Below the pieces are notes generated by a model. It searched no databases, was not told the DNA's origin, and worked only from the letters and a program-made list of their open reading frames with translations. Below are positions 1 through 13,300 of a stretch of 64,000 nt of DNA, piece by piece. Location: NCBI GenBank assembly GCA_014323835.1, contig JACONH010000003.1, positions 1-64,000 of the forward strand. Direction: 5' to 3'. Source of the DNA: Alphaproteobacteria bacterium GM202ARS2. GTDB lineage: Bacteria; Pseudomonadota; Alphaproteobacteria; GM7ARS4. The position numbers and the translations under genes are program-made. How positions within the stretch are numbered: the stretch's first letter is position 1; each line of letters starts with the position of its first letter.

Positions 1-1365
1 GACGCCGCGGCATTCGATGTCGCTGTCGCCGTCCCAAGGGCATCGTTATAATTCGTCCCCGTGCGGGTGCGATACTTATACGCCCCGGGCGCTGCAACAC
101 AAATCCGAGCCACCAGCGTGCCACAATAGGCATTGGCAGCACTCTCAACAGCAACCGCTACCACCGAATAAAGACTGATATCACGCCCTTCAAATGACGC
201 TGGCAGAGCCGCCAACAAGCCCGCATCTTTTTCCGTCCCGCGCCCATCAGCTGCCGCAAACACAAAAATATCTTGCTTGCGTCTGTCAGCAAGGTCAGCC
301 AACACACCCAATTCAGGCGCGCCTGCCGTCAGCGCGGCATACAGGTCTTTATAGACACCACTATCTTTCACCAGCGCATCCACGTTCGTGGTATCGTCAC
401 CCACCGCACCGCCAGCACTACTGGCAGCCAGCGTGTTCTGTATCAGCACAATGTTACGGGTGCTATCAGCAATCACGTTGCCGCCACTTCTATCCCGTGC
501 CACATCGATGCCGCGGGCGCGGTAAATCAAATCTGTCGGGTTAAAGCCACTCGCCCCCGCTTGCACAGAGGTCAACACTCGCAATATCGCCCCCGGTGCA
601 ACACCATGAGTATTACCCGCCCCACCTTGACCATCCAACAAGCCGTTAATCAACGCCAACAAGCCCATCTGTTGCGCGCTTGCCAGGGCGGGAACGCCTG
701 AGGAATCGCCGTTGTTATCCTCTCGCACCGCGGTATCGCTGGTAACCACCAACTCATAGGATTCCACGTTGCCCGTGCTGGTATAGAAACGCCCGATGTG
801 CTGATAGTTCTCAGCACCCGTGCCAGAGGTCAGAATAAGGTGATTGTTCGAATCAATCATAAAGCGGAAGTTAGGCGTGGTGCCAACAATAGATGAACTG
901 CCACTGGTGAGCGTATTAAGGAACGTTGCCAGCTCCGTGCGTCTCGCCGCGGTGCTGTCAAAGGTCGAGCGGTCCACCGCTTCGAAGGCAGCACTGTTAA
1001 TGTCGGAGACCCGTATCGACACATAAGCCGCGCTATTAGCCGTAAAGCCCTCGTCATAGAGCCGCACGCGGTTGTCGTCATCGCTACCAAAGACGAGCGT
1101 TATGGCGGGGCGGTTGCCAATGTTGGTGGTGAGACGGAAACGAGTCAACGTATCAAAAGACGCACTACTGGCAGCAGAGGAAAACTCAGGGTGGGTCGGG
1201 TCAAAGCGCGTCGTTGTCACCACACTGATTTGACTGGCGTTACCAATACGCAGCTGGCTCAGGTTGCTAATCGCGGCATTGCTGGTTGGCACGCCACTGA
1301 CATACGCTTGCGCGACACCAATAGTCGCAAAGGAGTCTTGCGCTTGGTATTCGCTACGGATGTTC
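1..1365 (-). repeat. S8-like domain 5 of the giant protein (cut by window edge)
   Basis: Begins with EYQAQDSF and has VVTTTRFDPTHPEF near 1190. Thr stands where the catalytic Asp would be, seven residues before HPEF. The catalytic-His position, inferred by aligning QQMGLLALING with HGTAVASVMTG, is Gln. It continues with NTHGVAPGA, DIFVFAAADGRG and CGTLVARICVAAPG, and reaches ATATSNAAA at the left edge, where GTSxAAP would be. The rest lies outside the window. Confidence 0.75.
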
Positions 1366-4300
1366 TTAACGAGAGCAGTGCCTGTGCTGGCATCGCCCGT
1401 AAACAGTGCCAGCGCGGCATCGCGGTCGGTGATACCGGTTAACGTAATATCGACAAACGAGCCCACCACACAGCGACCCCTGCCACTGTCAAACTGATAG
1501 TTCAAATCCGTAGAGCAATCTGAGGCTCTATCAGCGGTGACACATCCCGTCCCGCTCCTGAAGCCCCGCCCGCCATCGGCAAAGCAGTTGCTCGCACTGG
1601 CTACGGCACAATTGCCCGCTACAACCGCACGCCCTCGAGATTGACACGTGGCATTAGCGATACATTCATTGGTCGAAGTGCCAGCCAAGCGAGAGAAGCT
1701 CCCTGTGCATGACGTCACACAGCTGCCCGATGAGCTCTGGAAGAAGTATGCCGCACCCGCATTGAAGCAGTTTGTCGCGTTGGCGGTGCTACAGTAGCGT
1801 GTGGCAAGCGTAACACCACCTCCATTCCTAACGGCGTCCGCACGCACACCTTCGCCGGCATCGCCACATACGCTATCGGCGACACAGGTCGAATCATTGA
1901 GACTCCTTAAGGTGAGGGTTTCACCGCTACACATGGCTTGGCACTGACTGCCCTGATACACTCTGCCGACATTGTCACAATCATCTGCGTTTCTAGCAGC
2001 AATACACAGTTGGTCAGAGTTCGCCCCTTGGTTGGGGTCTGTGCATGCGGACACGCAAACATTCTCTCTGTCGCCGTCGTCGTTAATGACACTCTCACCA
2101 AAATCAGCGGCACTATTACAATCAGACGGATTTTGCACACAACCCCTCGTGTCGTTGACATCATAGAATCCCATGGTGGCATCGTTACCGCCGGCGGCAT
2201 AACACGATACGCCACTTGCCGCGACACACACGCCGCCCATCAATCCTTCGCCTTCGCTGATACAGCTATCGACACAATCGGTTTCCGCCACATTAAAGAA
2301 CACACCGCCGCTGGTGCAGTTGGTCGCACTCGCCACCAAGCAGTTACCGCCAACAACGACACCATTTTTGCCACCGCTGTGCGCGCGGCCACAGGTCGCC
2401 GCCGAGATACATTCGTTGCCCCCTGTCAGTGCGCGCCGCGTGTTGCGAGTCGTATCGCTACATGTCCGCACACAGCCATCATCGATGTCGTGATAATACG
2501 TGGTTGTCCCTGCTTGGCGGCACGTCGTTGGCGTTGCCGCAACACACATCCGTGTCGTGTTGACACCCAAGTTATTCGTATCGACACACACCGATACGGC
2601 AACGCACTGATCGTTGCAGTTGCTCGCGCCGTCCACACAGGTTGCCGTGCCTGAACCCGCGTCATACAACCGCCCCGCCGCCGCGCAAGCCATCACCCGT
2701 TGCGTATCGCTTGAGATAGCCTTGCTGGTTGCAATATTGACGCAGTTGACCCCAAACACACCCTCGCCCGCGGCACAAGAAGCCACACAACGACCGCTAC
2801 CTGAATCGAAGCGCACATTAGCAGAGGGATGATTGCACGAGGTCCCATTTGGTGCCACGCACTGCCCGCTCCCACTATTAAAGCCCATCCCGTTGTCTTG
2901 CTGACAGGCTTGCGCGCTTGCGGTCACGCATTGCGTTGTGCTGCGCACCGCGCCTTGATTGCGGTTACACTCGGTTGTGGTCACGCACGTATTCATGCTG
3001 TCGCGAGAGCGAGTCAACTCACCGCCGCTACAGGTCTCAACGCATTGCGTATCGTCATAGTAATACGTGGTTGCCCCAGCATTAAAGCACGATGTCCCGC
3101 TGGCTACGACACACCCGCCCGCCGCGCCTGCGGTTGCTCGTCCGCCCATCGCCCCGATGCACGAGGTCTCCGTATAGCAACTATTCGTCCCGAGCGTCCC
3201 CACCCCTTTGAATTCGCTTCCCCCACAAGCCGTTGACGCATTACACATCATGGTTGCGACATTGTAGCTGCGTCCCGCATTCATGCAGTTGCTATCGTTG
3301 CGGGTTGCGGTGCATGTGAAGTCGCCCCTCGCCCCATCGCCGTCATCGCAAGCGTTGACACAATTATTACCATCGAAGAAAGCCGTTAACGGCCCAGCAC
3401 GACACGCTATCGCCGATGCCGCCACACAGGAGTCCGTCCCGTCATAGCCCAACCCTGAGCCTTCATCCAAACAATCCGCCGCGCTAGCAATACACCGCCC
3501 GCCGGGACTGCCCGAGAACACCCTGTTGCTCCGTCCGCAGTTGGGGCCCGATGCCATCTCGCACACGCCATTGACAACCGCGCCGTTAATGGTCGTCCCG
3601 AAGCAATCCGTTGCCGAGATACACGTATTCATGTTGCTGGCTGAGCGCGATATGCTGGTGCCACCGCTACACGTTGTCACGCAGTCGCTTCCTTGTAGGA
3701 AATACGTATCCCCGAGATTATAGCAGGTGCTCGCGCTCGCCGCGGTGCATGTGCCACTGCCCCGAGCCGAGCGTCCACCGCCCGCAGTCGCACATTCCAT
3801 CAGGCTATAGCACGTAGCCGCACCCCTCGAGCCCGCACCATCGCCAGCAAAGCGACCCGCACCACATGCCGTCACGCAAGCACTGCTCTCGAAGAACCGA
3901 CCCGCCTCCTGACAGTTATCGTTGCTCGCGGTTGCGGTGCATTGATTGCCCGAAACACCCTGCCCGGGAGGGCAATCGACGCCGTTAGCAAAACACGTCA
4001 AACTATCAACGCTCAAAACATTATTCGCATTTCGGCATTGCTGTTCCGTAATGCACATGGAGTCGCTGGCATTAAACACCGGCGTGCCACCACTACAAGA
4101 CGAGAGACACATCCCACCTTGTTCTCTAATCCCGCTGTTCTCGCTACACATCACGCCAACGCCGCGGCACACACCCGCACTCATATCAAAGCCACGTCCG
4201 CCATCTTTGGCACAGCCGGTTGCACTCGCTGCCACACAAGAGCCACCCACAACCACCTCGTCGCGGTCATCGCGACACATCACCTCAGAGACACAGCCCA

Positions 4301-7300
4301 CCGTTGCCCGATGCAACAGAGTCCGATTCTGGCACTGCTCCACCGTCGGCATCGCCACACAACGTCTATTCACCGCATCGCTTGCGGTAGAGACACCCTC
4401 ACTGCCCGCACACATCGTCCCCACCGCCAAACACGTCGTCCCTGCCGAGTTCACCAATCGCCCCGACGGACAAGCCGTCTCCTCAATACACGTATTATCG
4501 CCCTGACTGAACAAACCGCCCGCACCCGCACACGTTGCCGCATTACGAGACGTGCTACACGCCGTTGTCGTAGCCCCTAAGCCCTCCTGCAAACACGTCC
4601 GCACCGACACACAGCTCCTATCCCGACCCGTAATACCCACACCCAAAACCGAACCCACAATATTATCATTGGCACAAGACGATACACACAAACCATTTGC
4701 CCCTAACACCTGCCGATTGGCTTGACACTCCGCCTGTGACGTCAACGACGACGTCGCCGGCAGAGTCACCATCTCCATATTACAGCCCGCCCGACTCGAG
4801 CGCCGCACACCCGGACGAGTCGCACAATGCAAGTCCAACAAGCCAGCACCAAAACGCTGCTCCTTCGTTAGACCGCCCGACTCATCCACATAATCATTTT
4901 CACCATCCCTATCCAAGTCGAAGTTCTTCGCCGCCGTCGCCAACACCAACGCCACCATCTGCGCACTGGTAATCTGAGTGCCAAAGATATCCTCCAACAA
5001 AGCAAAGCCACCCGCCACCAACGCCGCGGCCGCATTCGCGCTAACACGTCGCGTCAACACTTCTTGGTATTCACCATCCACCTTGTTGCGATAACGATAC
5101 GCACCCGGCGCAGCAATACAAATGTCCGTCACAAGCGAACCACAAGGCGTTTGCCCCTCTTCTGCCGCTACCACCACAATGCTGGTATCAGCGATATTGT
5201 TAATACTCACACCCGCCACACCCATCGAGGCAAAAATACCCACATCATTACTTCTGCCATCAGCCGCAGCAAAGACAAACACATCCCGCCTCGCGTTTCT
5301 CACACCCCGCTGTGTCGAGCGCATCGCCGCTAACATATCCCGATAAGCACCACCATTACCGAAAGCACTATCAACTGCCGTCTGTGTCGCCTCGTCCTGC
5401 GAGCCCGTTGCCGAGAACGTATTGCTCATAAGCACAATGTTTCTCTCGTCCAAGTTTGCCCTATCGTTACTTACTGTCATGCGGTTGACAAGATCGTCCA
5501 CACTCAAGCCCGCCTCGCCAAAGGCTGGAGTCGTAACCACATCCAAAACCGCCCCCGGCGCAACGCCATGCGTATTCGCCAACGTCAACGCATCACTGCC
5601 ATCACCCGCATCCGGATTCAATAAGCCGTTAATCAACGTCATGACACCCATGTCCGCGGCATCAACCCGCGGCGTGAAACTGCCGGGGCCCCCACTCTGG
5701 GTATGAGCCGTCGCATCCGACGTAATCACAATCTGATAAGAGCGAATGTTACTCGCACCCGTATAAACACGCCCCAACATCTGCAAGGTCGTTATGTCAA
5801 GACGATTAACACCCGCACCACCACCAACATCAAACTCAATATAACGATTGTCATCACTCAAACGAACACTATAAGGCTCACGAACCTGCGAACCACCCAA
5901 AATACGCACCGCAAAAAACCGCAACAAACCATTCAAATCACCCGCATTGGAACGTAACTGATCAATCGTGCTTTCATCAAAACCCGCACTCGCCAATGTC
6001 GCACTCAACGCACGGCTCGAACCAAAGTCCGATAACGCCAACGGCGGTATCGGCACAGAAGAATACAACGTCCCACGCCTCGAACCATCCTCATAATCGA
6101 AAACATCACTATTCAAACGCGATTGCGTGAAGCGACTACTGCCCGCAAATAATCTCGAGTAAATGTCATTCAAACTCGTCCCACCCACATTGTCCAACTC
6201 AAAACGAGTCAAGGTGCGATACACCGCATCATCACGACTAGAAGAAAACTCAGGATGAGACGGATCAAAACGACTCGTGGTCACATACGATACACGACCA
6301 CGCATGCCTAACTGCAAGTCCGCCAACGAAGCCGTCATCATACTCGCATCACGACCATACGCACCCGCCGCACGCACCGCCACAAGTGACGGCTGATTAC
6401 GATGCTCCCACGCAATACGCTCCTGATCACTGCTCGGTGCCAACAACGCACTGCCCAAATCCACACCCGTAAAGAGCTGCTCAGCCTTCTCGGCATCATC
6501 AACGCCCGTCAACACCAAACTCAAGTCAGCAGGCTCCCGATTAAACGTCAACTGCTCAGGGGCACACATATTATACGCCCCATTCATATTACCCCCCAAC
6601 GTCTGACGAATAGCCCTCGCCGCATCACTCTGCTCGAAGACACCACGCAAGCCCGGTGAACACTCCAAGCCCGCCTGATAGTTGGCATCGTTGGGGTCGT
6701 CCGGATTGTCCGGGTCACGCCGACGATTAACACACGTCTTCGCTATCGGATCATACCCACGATACGCCAAAGCCGATTCCGTATCAAAGCCACCATCACC
6801 CACAACAAAAACACTCGCTACATTGCCACAAGCCGTCAACGCATCCGCAACACTCAACGTGGACACATCAACACAACGACCCGACACAACACCCTGTCCC
6901 AACGGACAATGCCCACGTGTGCCCTCACTCTCTGTTGCCGCACCCGTGCGACCAACATAACAAATCGTCCCGTCTATGCTGAGGTTGCGGTTATCACCCG
7001 AACAAGCCTGCTCAATCGTTTGCCCCGAACTTAAACTTTGACAACTTGCAGTATCATCATAAGACAACAAATAATACCCACCCGCTCTCGCACACACCGC
7101 ACCCACAGCTGCCTCCTCCTCTGCACTCGCCCCAGCCGAGACAACACCCGGTGACTCACAAGCCGTTCCCCCCTCATTCACACCCATGTTCATCGATACA
7201 CACTCAGTCGCAGCAACACAGGCACCACTCAATAAAACACGACCACCCCGACACCCCTCCGCCTCAGGGACACACCGCTGCAACACACTATCCAAAACCA

Positions 7301-10300
7301 TGCCCGCCGCACACGCACTCGCTACCCGCGCAACCTGCTCATCACAACCATCCCTATCCCGAGACGTCAACGGACGCGCCGCACACGCCAAATCCAATAA
7401 CCCAACACCAAAACGAGCCTCCTTCGTTAAACCCCCCGACTCGTCCGTATAGTCATTTACACCATCAGGAGTCACATCACTCGCACCACTCAAATCAAAG
7501 TTCTGACTCGCCGTGGACAAAACCCTCGCCACTAACTCCTGCGATGACACCGAATCACCAAACAACGACTCCAATAACGCCAAGCCCCCACCCACCAACG
7601 CCGCCGCGGCATTGGCTGACGCACCATCACTCAACGTATCGGCATAACTACCCCCCGACTTGTCCCTATAACGATACGCCCCCGGTGCCGAAATACAGAT
7701 GGCTTGCACCATGGCACCACAAGGCGTGCTTTCCTCATAGTTGCTGGCATCGGTATAACTCTGGTAACGCTCCGCCGCAACCACCACAATACTATAATCC
7801 CTCAACGCCGCCAGATTCGCCATGCCCGCAAAAATGCCCACATCATTCATCCCCGCCGTCACCGTGCCACCCGCATTAACATCACCACGTCCATCGCTCG
7901 CCGCGAACACGTATACGTCTTGCGTTGCGGTATCTTCAACGCCCGCACTCAACGCATCATAAATCGCCTTGTAATGCCCGCCCGCACTCGCATCGGTTAT
8001 ATCAACAGAACCCACCGCACCCGTTGCGATCGCATCATGGAACGTATTGCTGAGGATAACAATGTTACGCACAGGATTGAGTCCACCCCTGCCTATATCC
8101 CTATCACGCGCCTGATCCACAACATCTCTCGCGACACTATAATCACCATCACCACTGGTCTTGAGTTTCTCCACCGATAGAACACTGAGGCGCGCCCCCG
8201 GTGCGATACCATGGGTGTTGGAGTCACGTAAATTGTCGCTGGTGCTGCCGCTCGGGTTAATCAAACCATTAATTAACGCCATGACACCCCTATCAGCGGA
8301 ATCATCGGCAAAGGTGTTAGCAACAAAATCGGTATTGGTGCCATCGTTATTTTGTAGGACACCATTTACAAGTGAAGCAAAGAGTTGATAGCGTGCTAAA
8401 TTGCCCGCCTGATAGGCGCGCCCGACATATTGAAGATGCACATCGAGCGAAGTAGCACCAGATAGAGAGATATATATCCCGCGTGTGCCCGCGGCACTGA
8501 AGTCCACTCCTTGCAGATACAGTTGAAGGGTATCGGTTGCAGAGACGAAGCCCACTTCGTCCGAGGTGCCTTCGAAGACCGCTGCGCCACCCATAAGCGA
8601 GCGGAAGAAGGTAAGCAGTTCAGCCCGTCTTTCAGGGGTGCTAATGACATCGGATCTGGCACGTCCACCGCTGTCGGTGCTGGAATCCACGACTGCTTCT
8701 AAACCGACAGGGATAACAAACGTAGCCGTTGCAAAGTCTTGATTAAGGAAACGGACTTGGCGACTGGTATCTCGTGCGAACAGCCACTGCCCGAAATTCT
8801 CGATAGCGGTATCGCCACCAGCAAGGTCACCATCGATAAGAACATTACCGCGACGATTCATATTGCCACTAGCCAAGCCGCGATTTATACCAACATCCGC
8901 TAAGGTAAGCCGCGTCAGCACATCATAGGGGACGTTTTGGGCAGCGGGGGAGAATTCGGGGTGGGCGGGGTCGAACAGGGTGTTGGTGATGTAGCTGATG
9001 TGCGCGCCTTGTCCCATGGCGAGTTCATTCAAGCTATAGAGGGGTTGATTGGCATTATAGGAGTCGATACGTCTGAGATACGTATCTGCCGCACGGACTG
9101 TCTGCAGGCTCGGTTGGTTCTGGTATTCTTTGGCGATTAAGCCACGGACGTTGCCGATGGTATTGCCAATGCGGTTGTTGTCGGCATCCCTCTCGGCATA
9201 ATGGACAACGTTATCGGTATCGGCATGGAACAGCTGGTTGCGGGCGAAGTCGGCACTCTCGGCAAGATTAAAGCTACCCGTCTCGCTAATTGTTGCGTGC
9301 AACGGATAGCCTTCTTGGTTGCTGTCATTGGTGCAGCTGTTGCCGGCTTGGTTAATAAACAAGCCAGCATCGATACATTCGGCAACGGGGACACATCGGC
9401 TTGCCCTATCGCCACTGAGTCCGACACCCAGCACGTTGCCAATAGCACAATCGGCAGCTGTGGCGACACAACGCCCTTGTTCGCCATCGGTGCCTTCGAA
9501 GAAGGGATGTGATGCCTGACATTCACTGAGGCTTTGCGGTATTTTGCAGTAATGGACACCGTTTAAGGTGCCAACCCCTTGGGTTGGCTCGCACGTTGCG
9601 ACGCAACGGGTGCGGGAGACGTTCAGCATAAGGGGGGTTGCGTTATACCTATCAGCACAGCCTTTAACTTGGTCGGCAAGAGGAATGACACAACGCTCTG
9701 TGCCACTGTTCTCAGGGTCACCGACTTCGAAACCGCCCGCCTCACAGGCGGCGCGGGTCATACAACCGCCATTCGCGCTGTTCTGGGCGAGATAGTTACC
9801 TTCGCCTAAGCCCTGAGCGCGACAGGTTTGAGCTGCCTTGAAGACTTGTGGGGTGCCACTGACCGCCTTGGCATCGAGATTCAAACAACGTCCGTTGATA
9901 ATGACGCGACTGCTTCCCCTGACTCCGTCTGTCGGCTCTCTTAAGCAATAGGGGGCTTGGACGCAGGTATTATTGGCGATGTTTGTTACTCCCTCAGCAA
10001 TCGCTCCACCTGTGGCATTAAGAACCGCGCCTGTGCGGATACAATCGGCAACGGTGCGATTCAAATCGGTGGCACAGCTGCCATCGGCTTTGACACCCGA
10101 AGAAACCAGACATGTTATGGGTGTGGATGATGGGGGAAGGTTACAACGGGGGTCATTGGCACGGAGCACCGGGCTGGTGGCACAGGCTAAATCTAAGAGA
10201 CCGACACCAAAGCGCGCCTGTCCAACGGGAAAGAAAACTGAACTTGGACTAAAGGATAAAAGGCTACTGCCACCACTGGGGGGATTGAGATAGTCATTAT

Positions 10301-13300
10301 CACCATCTCCGTTGAGGTCAAAGGTCTTCGATGCGGTGCTGAGGATACGGGCGACCACTTCGGCACTGCTGAGGTCGGGGAAGATTTGGCCAATGAGGGC
10401 GATACCACCCGCCACCAGCGAGGCGGCGGCGTTAGCAGAGACCGCGGTTGCTAGGGTATCGTCATCGTCATAGACGTTGTCGCTGCCGCGGGCGCGGTAG
10501 GTATAGGAGCCCGGGGCAGCGATACAGAAGGCTTGCACCAACGCACCGCAAGGCGAATTCTCTTGGTAGTTGTCGTCATCGGTATAGCTTTGATAGCGTT
10601 CTGCCGCAACCACAACAATACTAAAGGGACGAATGACGGAGGCTGACCCGCTTACTTCCAAGGCAGGAATAGCCGCGAGAAACCCAACATCGCCCGCGCC
10701 TGAGGTTGTGGTGCCACCATCCCTTTTATCGCCCCTGCCATCCTGAGCAGCGAAAACGAAAATATCTTGTGTCGCGGTATCAGCCGTGCCTTCTGTGAGG
10801 GCTTTGTTGAATGAGTTATAAGCCCCCTCAGCTAATCCAGCAACTGCATTGATAGTCGTTTGCGTAACAGGGGTAGCATCACTGACAGCAATAACATTTT
10901 GTATCAGGACAATATCGCGGGTGGGATTGGTATTACGGATAACATCCATGCCTCTGGCGCGGGCAATCAAGTCCACAGGATTGTAACTCTCTCCATTACC
11001 GACTTTAGGCGACGTATACACATGCAACGCGGCTTCGGGGGCGATACCGTGCGTGTTCACTGCCGCTTCTTTCTCGTCACTGTTGGCGTTGGGGTTACGC
11101 AAGCCCGCTATCAGTGCCAGCAAGCCCATCTGGGCGTCATCGGCAAGCTCAGGGATGCCTGAGGTGAGATAGCTAACGTCAGAGCTGCTGGGCATCGTCC
11201 CAAGCAGATTGGTTGCCCCGGTCACCACGATTTCATGGGAGACAATGCCACCGCTGTTAGCATACAGCTGGCCAAGACGCTGAAGCCATTGCCCCTGATT
11301 ATTGCTGGTGCCGGGCTGATTGAGTAAGGTGATACGTCCATTGCCACTGCGTAAGTCAATGTAGAGATTCAAATTGCCACTGGCAAAACCATCCCCAATA
11401 AGACCATCGACCGTCAACACAACATCATTGTTACTCACGGTGTCCGTTATCATAACCATAGCGTTTTGAGCGGTGCCAAAGGGCGCGGATGCTAAAGCCC
11501 TATCACGCAATAAATCCTTGAGCGCGACAACAAAGGAAGGTGATTCGCCCGTAAAAGCCTCAGTCGGCAACGAGAAATAAAAGCTCCTATTATCACTACT
11601 CAGCCCCTCACTATAGCCCCGCACTTGAGAGCGTAGCTCAGGGGTAAAGAAGGCTTCGACGTTCTGTTGCCAGGTTAAAGGTGTGCCGTCAGATGGTAGC
11701 ACACTATCACGAACATACAACCGCACCAGCTCCTGTGCATCGCTGGTATCGAATTCGGGATGGGTCGGGTCGAAACGAGTGCCGGTTATCACCCGTATGG
11801 TCTGTCCTTGCCCTAAGTTCAACGGGTCATTCTCGCCCACACCATAGCCATAAGCATGAGCAGCCCGCACCCACATCAAACTGGGTTGATTCTGGTGTTC
11901 CTGTCTCTGCCAATCCTGCGACCCGCGCCCTGACAACGCGCCAGCAAACAAATTCACCACTGAGCTATTAATACCCGTATCGCTATTCCCCGTCTCGCCA
12001 AACAGGGGGGCTTGGATGTTGCCATCGCCACGCCCGGCACTCGCCAAGCGTTCTTGTTCCTCATTCTCACTGATGCACAAGCCAACAAAGGCACCTTGTG
12101 TTGGCACCCGACGATTCTGCCCCAGACTATCTGTCGTAAGCGTGCAACGGTTTGTATCAACGCAGCGAGGAGAGTCATCCTCAAGAAGAGCGCCGGTTAT
12201 AGATTGTTCATAGCCAACAGAGCAACTGGCGAAACTCGCCTCGACACACCGATTCTCTTCAGGGTCATAGCCCAAACCATGGGTCATAATACATTCTTCT
12301 ACACTACGGAGACACTGCGTGCCATCAAGGGAGAGAACGGCTCTGCCGGGGACGGCGTTACTGATATTGTTGGACGCTGCCAAACACAGTGCGCCATCGT
12401 TATTGGGCGCAACACAGCGACGGGTCGCACTATCAAAACCAACAGAAAACGTATCCGCACAATCTGAACGAGCCACGCATATCGTCTCTGTTCCGCCAGT
12501 TGAAGCATAAGTCGCATTATCAGGCGCGCTACTCAAACATGTGCCTTGCGTGACACACATCTGCACATCAATATTCAAAAGACCGCCCGCCTGCTGGCAC
12601 ACACCGACCTCAAAACATATCGAGAGCTCTGCAACGTAGAGTTCCCCCGTTCCGTTACATTCCGCCTCCGCCTTGTCGTTGGTCACAGTATCATTACACG
12701 CACCCTCCCGCACACCCGCACCACCACTCAAACACCTGCTGGCTTCAATACACACATTATCCGCGACACCCGCCACAAAGCCCGCCCCGCTGGCAAAACC
12801 CGCAGGACACGTGGTAACACAACGTGCCGACACATCGCCCGCCGCGGCAACAAACTGCAGTTCAAGGTCACCACACCGCTCAGCCGTCGCGGCAAAGCGC
12901 GCCCGGAACTGCGGGTCTAAATCCTCATTGTCCGCTATGGCGGGATTCACCAGCCGCGCACAACGCTCGCCACGTAGGCTCGGGCGACTGGCACACTCCA
13001 TATCAAACAAGCCATGCCCATAACGCGCACTGCCACCATGCTGGACGTAATCATTCTGCCCATCCGCATCCAAGTCAAAGTTCTGTGCTGCCGTGACTTT
13101 CACCCGATTGAGTAGTGCCGCGGTGTCTAACTGGCCAGCAAAAATCTCCTGCAAGACCGCAAAACCACTGGCAACGAGTGCCGCCGCCGCCCGAGATGTC
13201 GCCTCAGCGGTCGCTAATCTGTCGTTGTCGTTATACCCATCCCTACCCGGATCCCGATAGTTATATCTGCCCGGTGCCGCAATACAATAATCCCGCGCCA

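Noticed and set aside
1460-4800. CRISPR array or insertion elements in the repetitive part of the giant gene
   Set aside because: No identical repeats with unique spacers and no transposase; the repetition is at protein level within an open frame.
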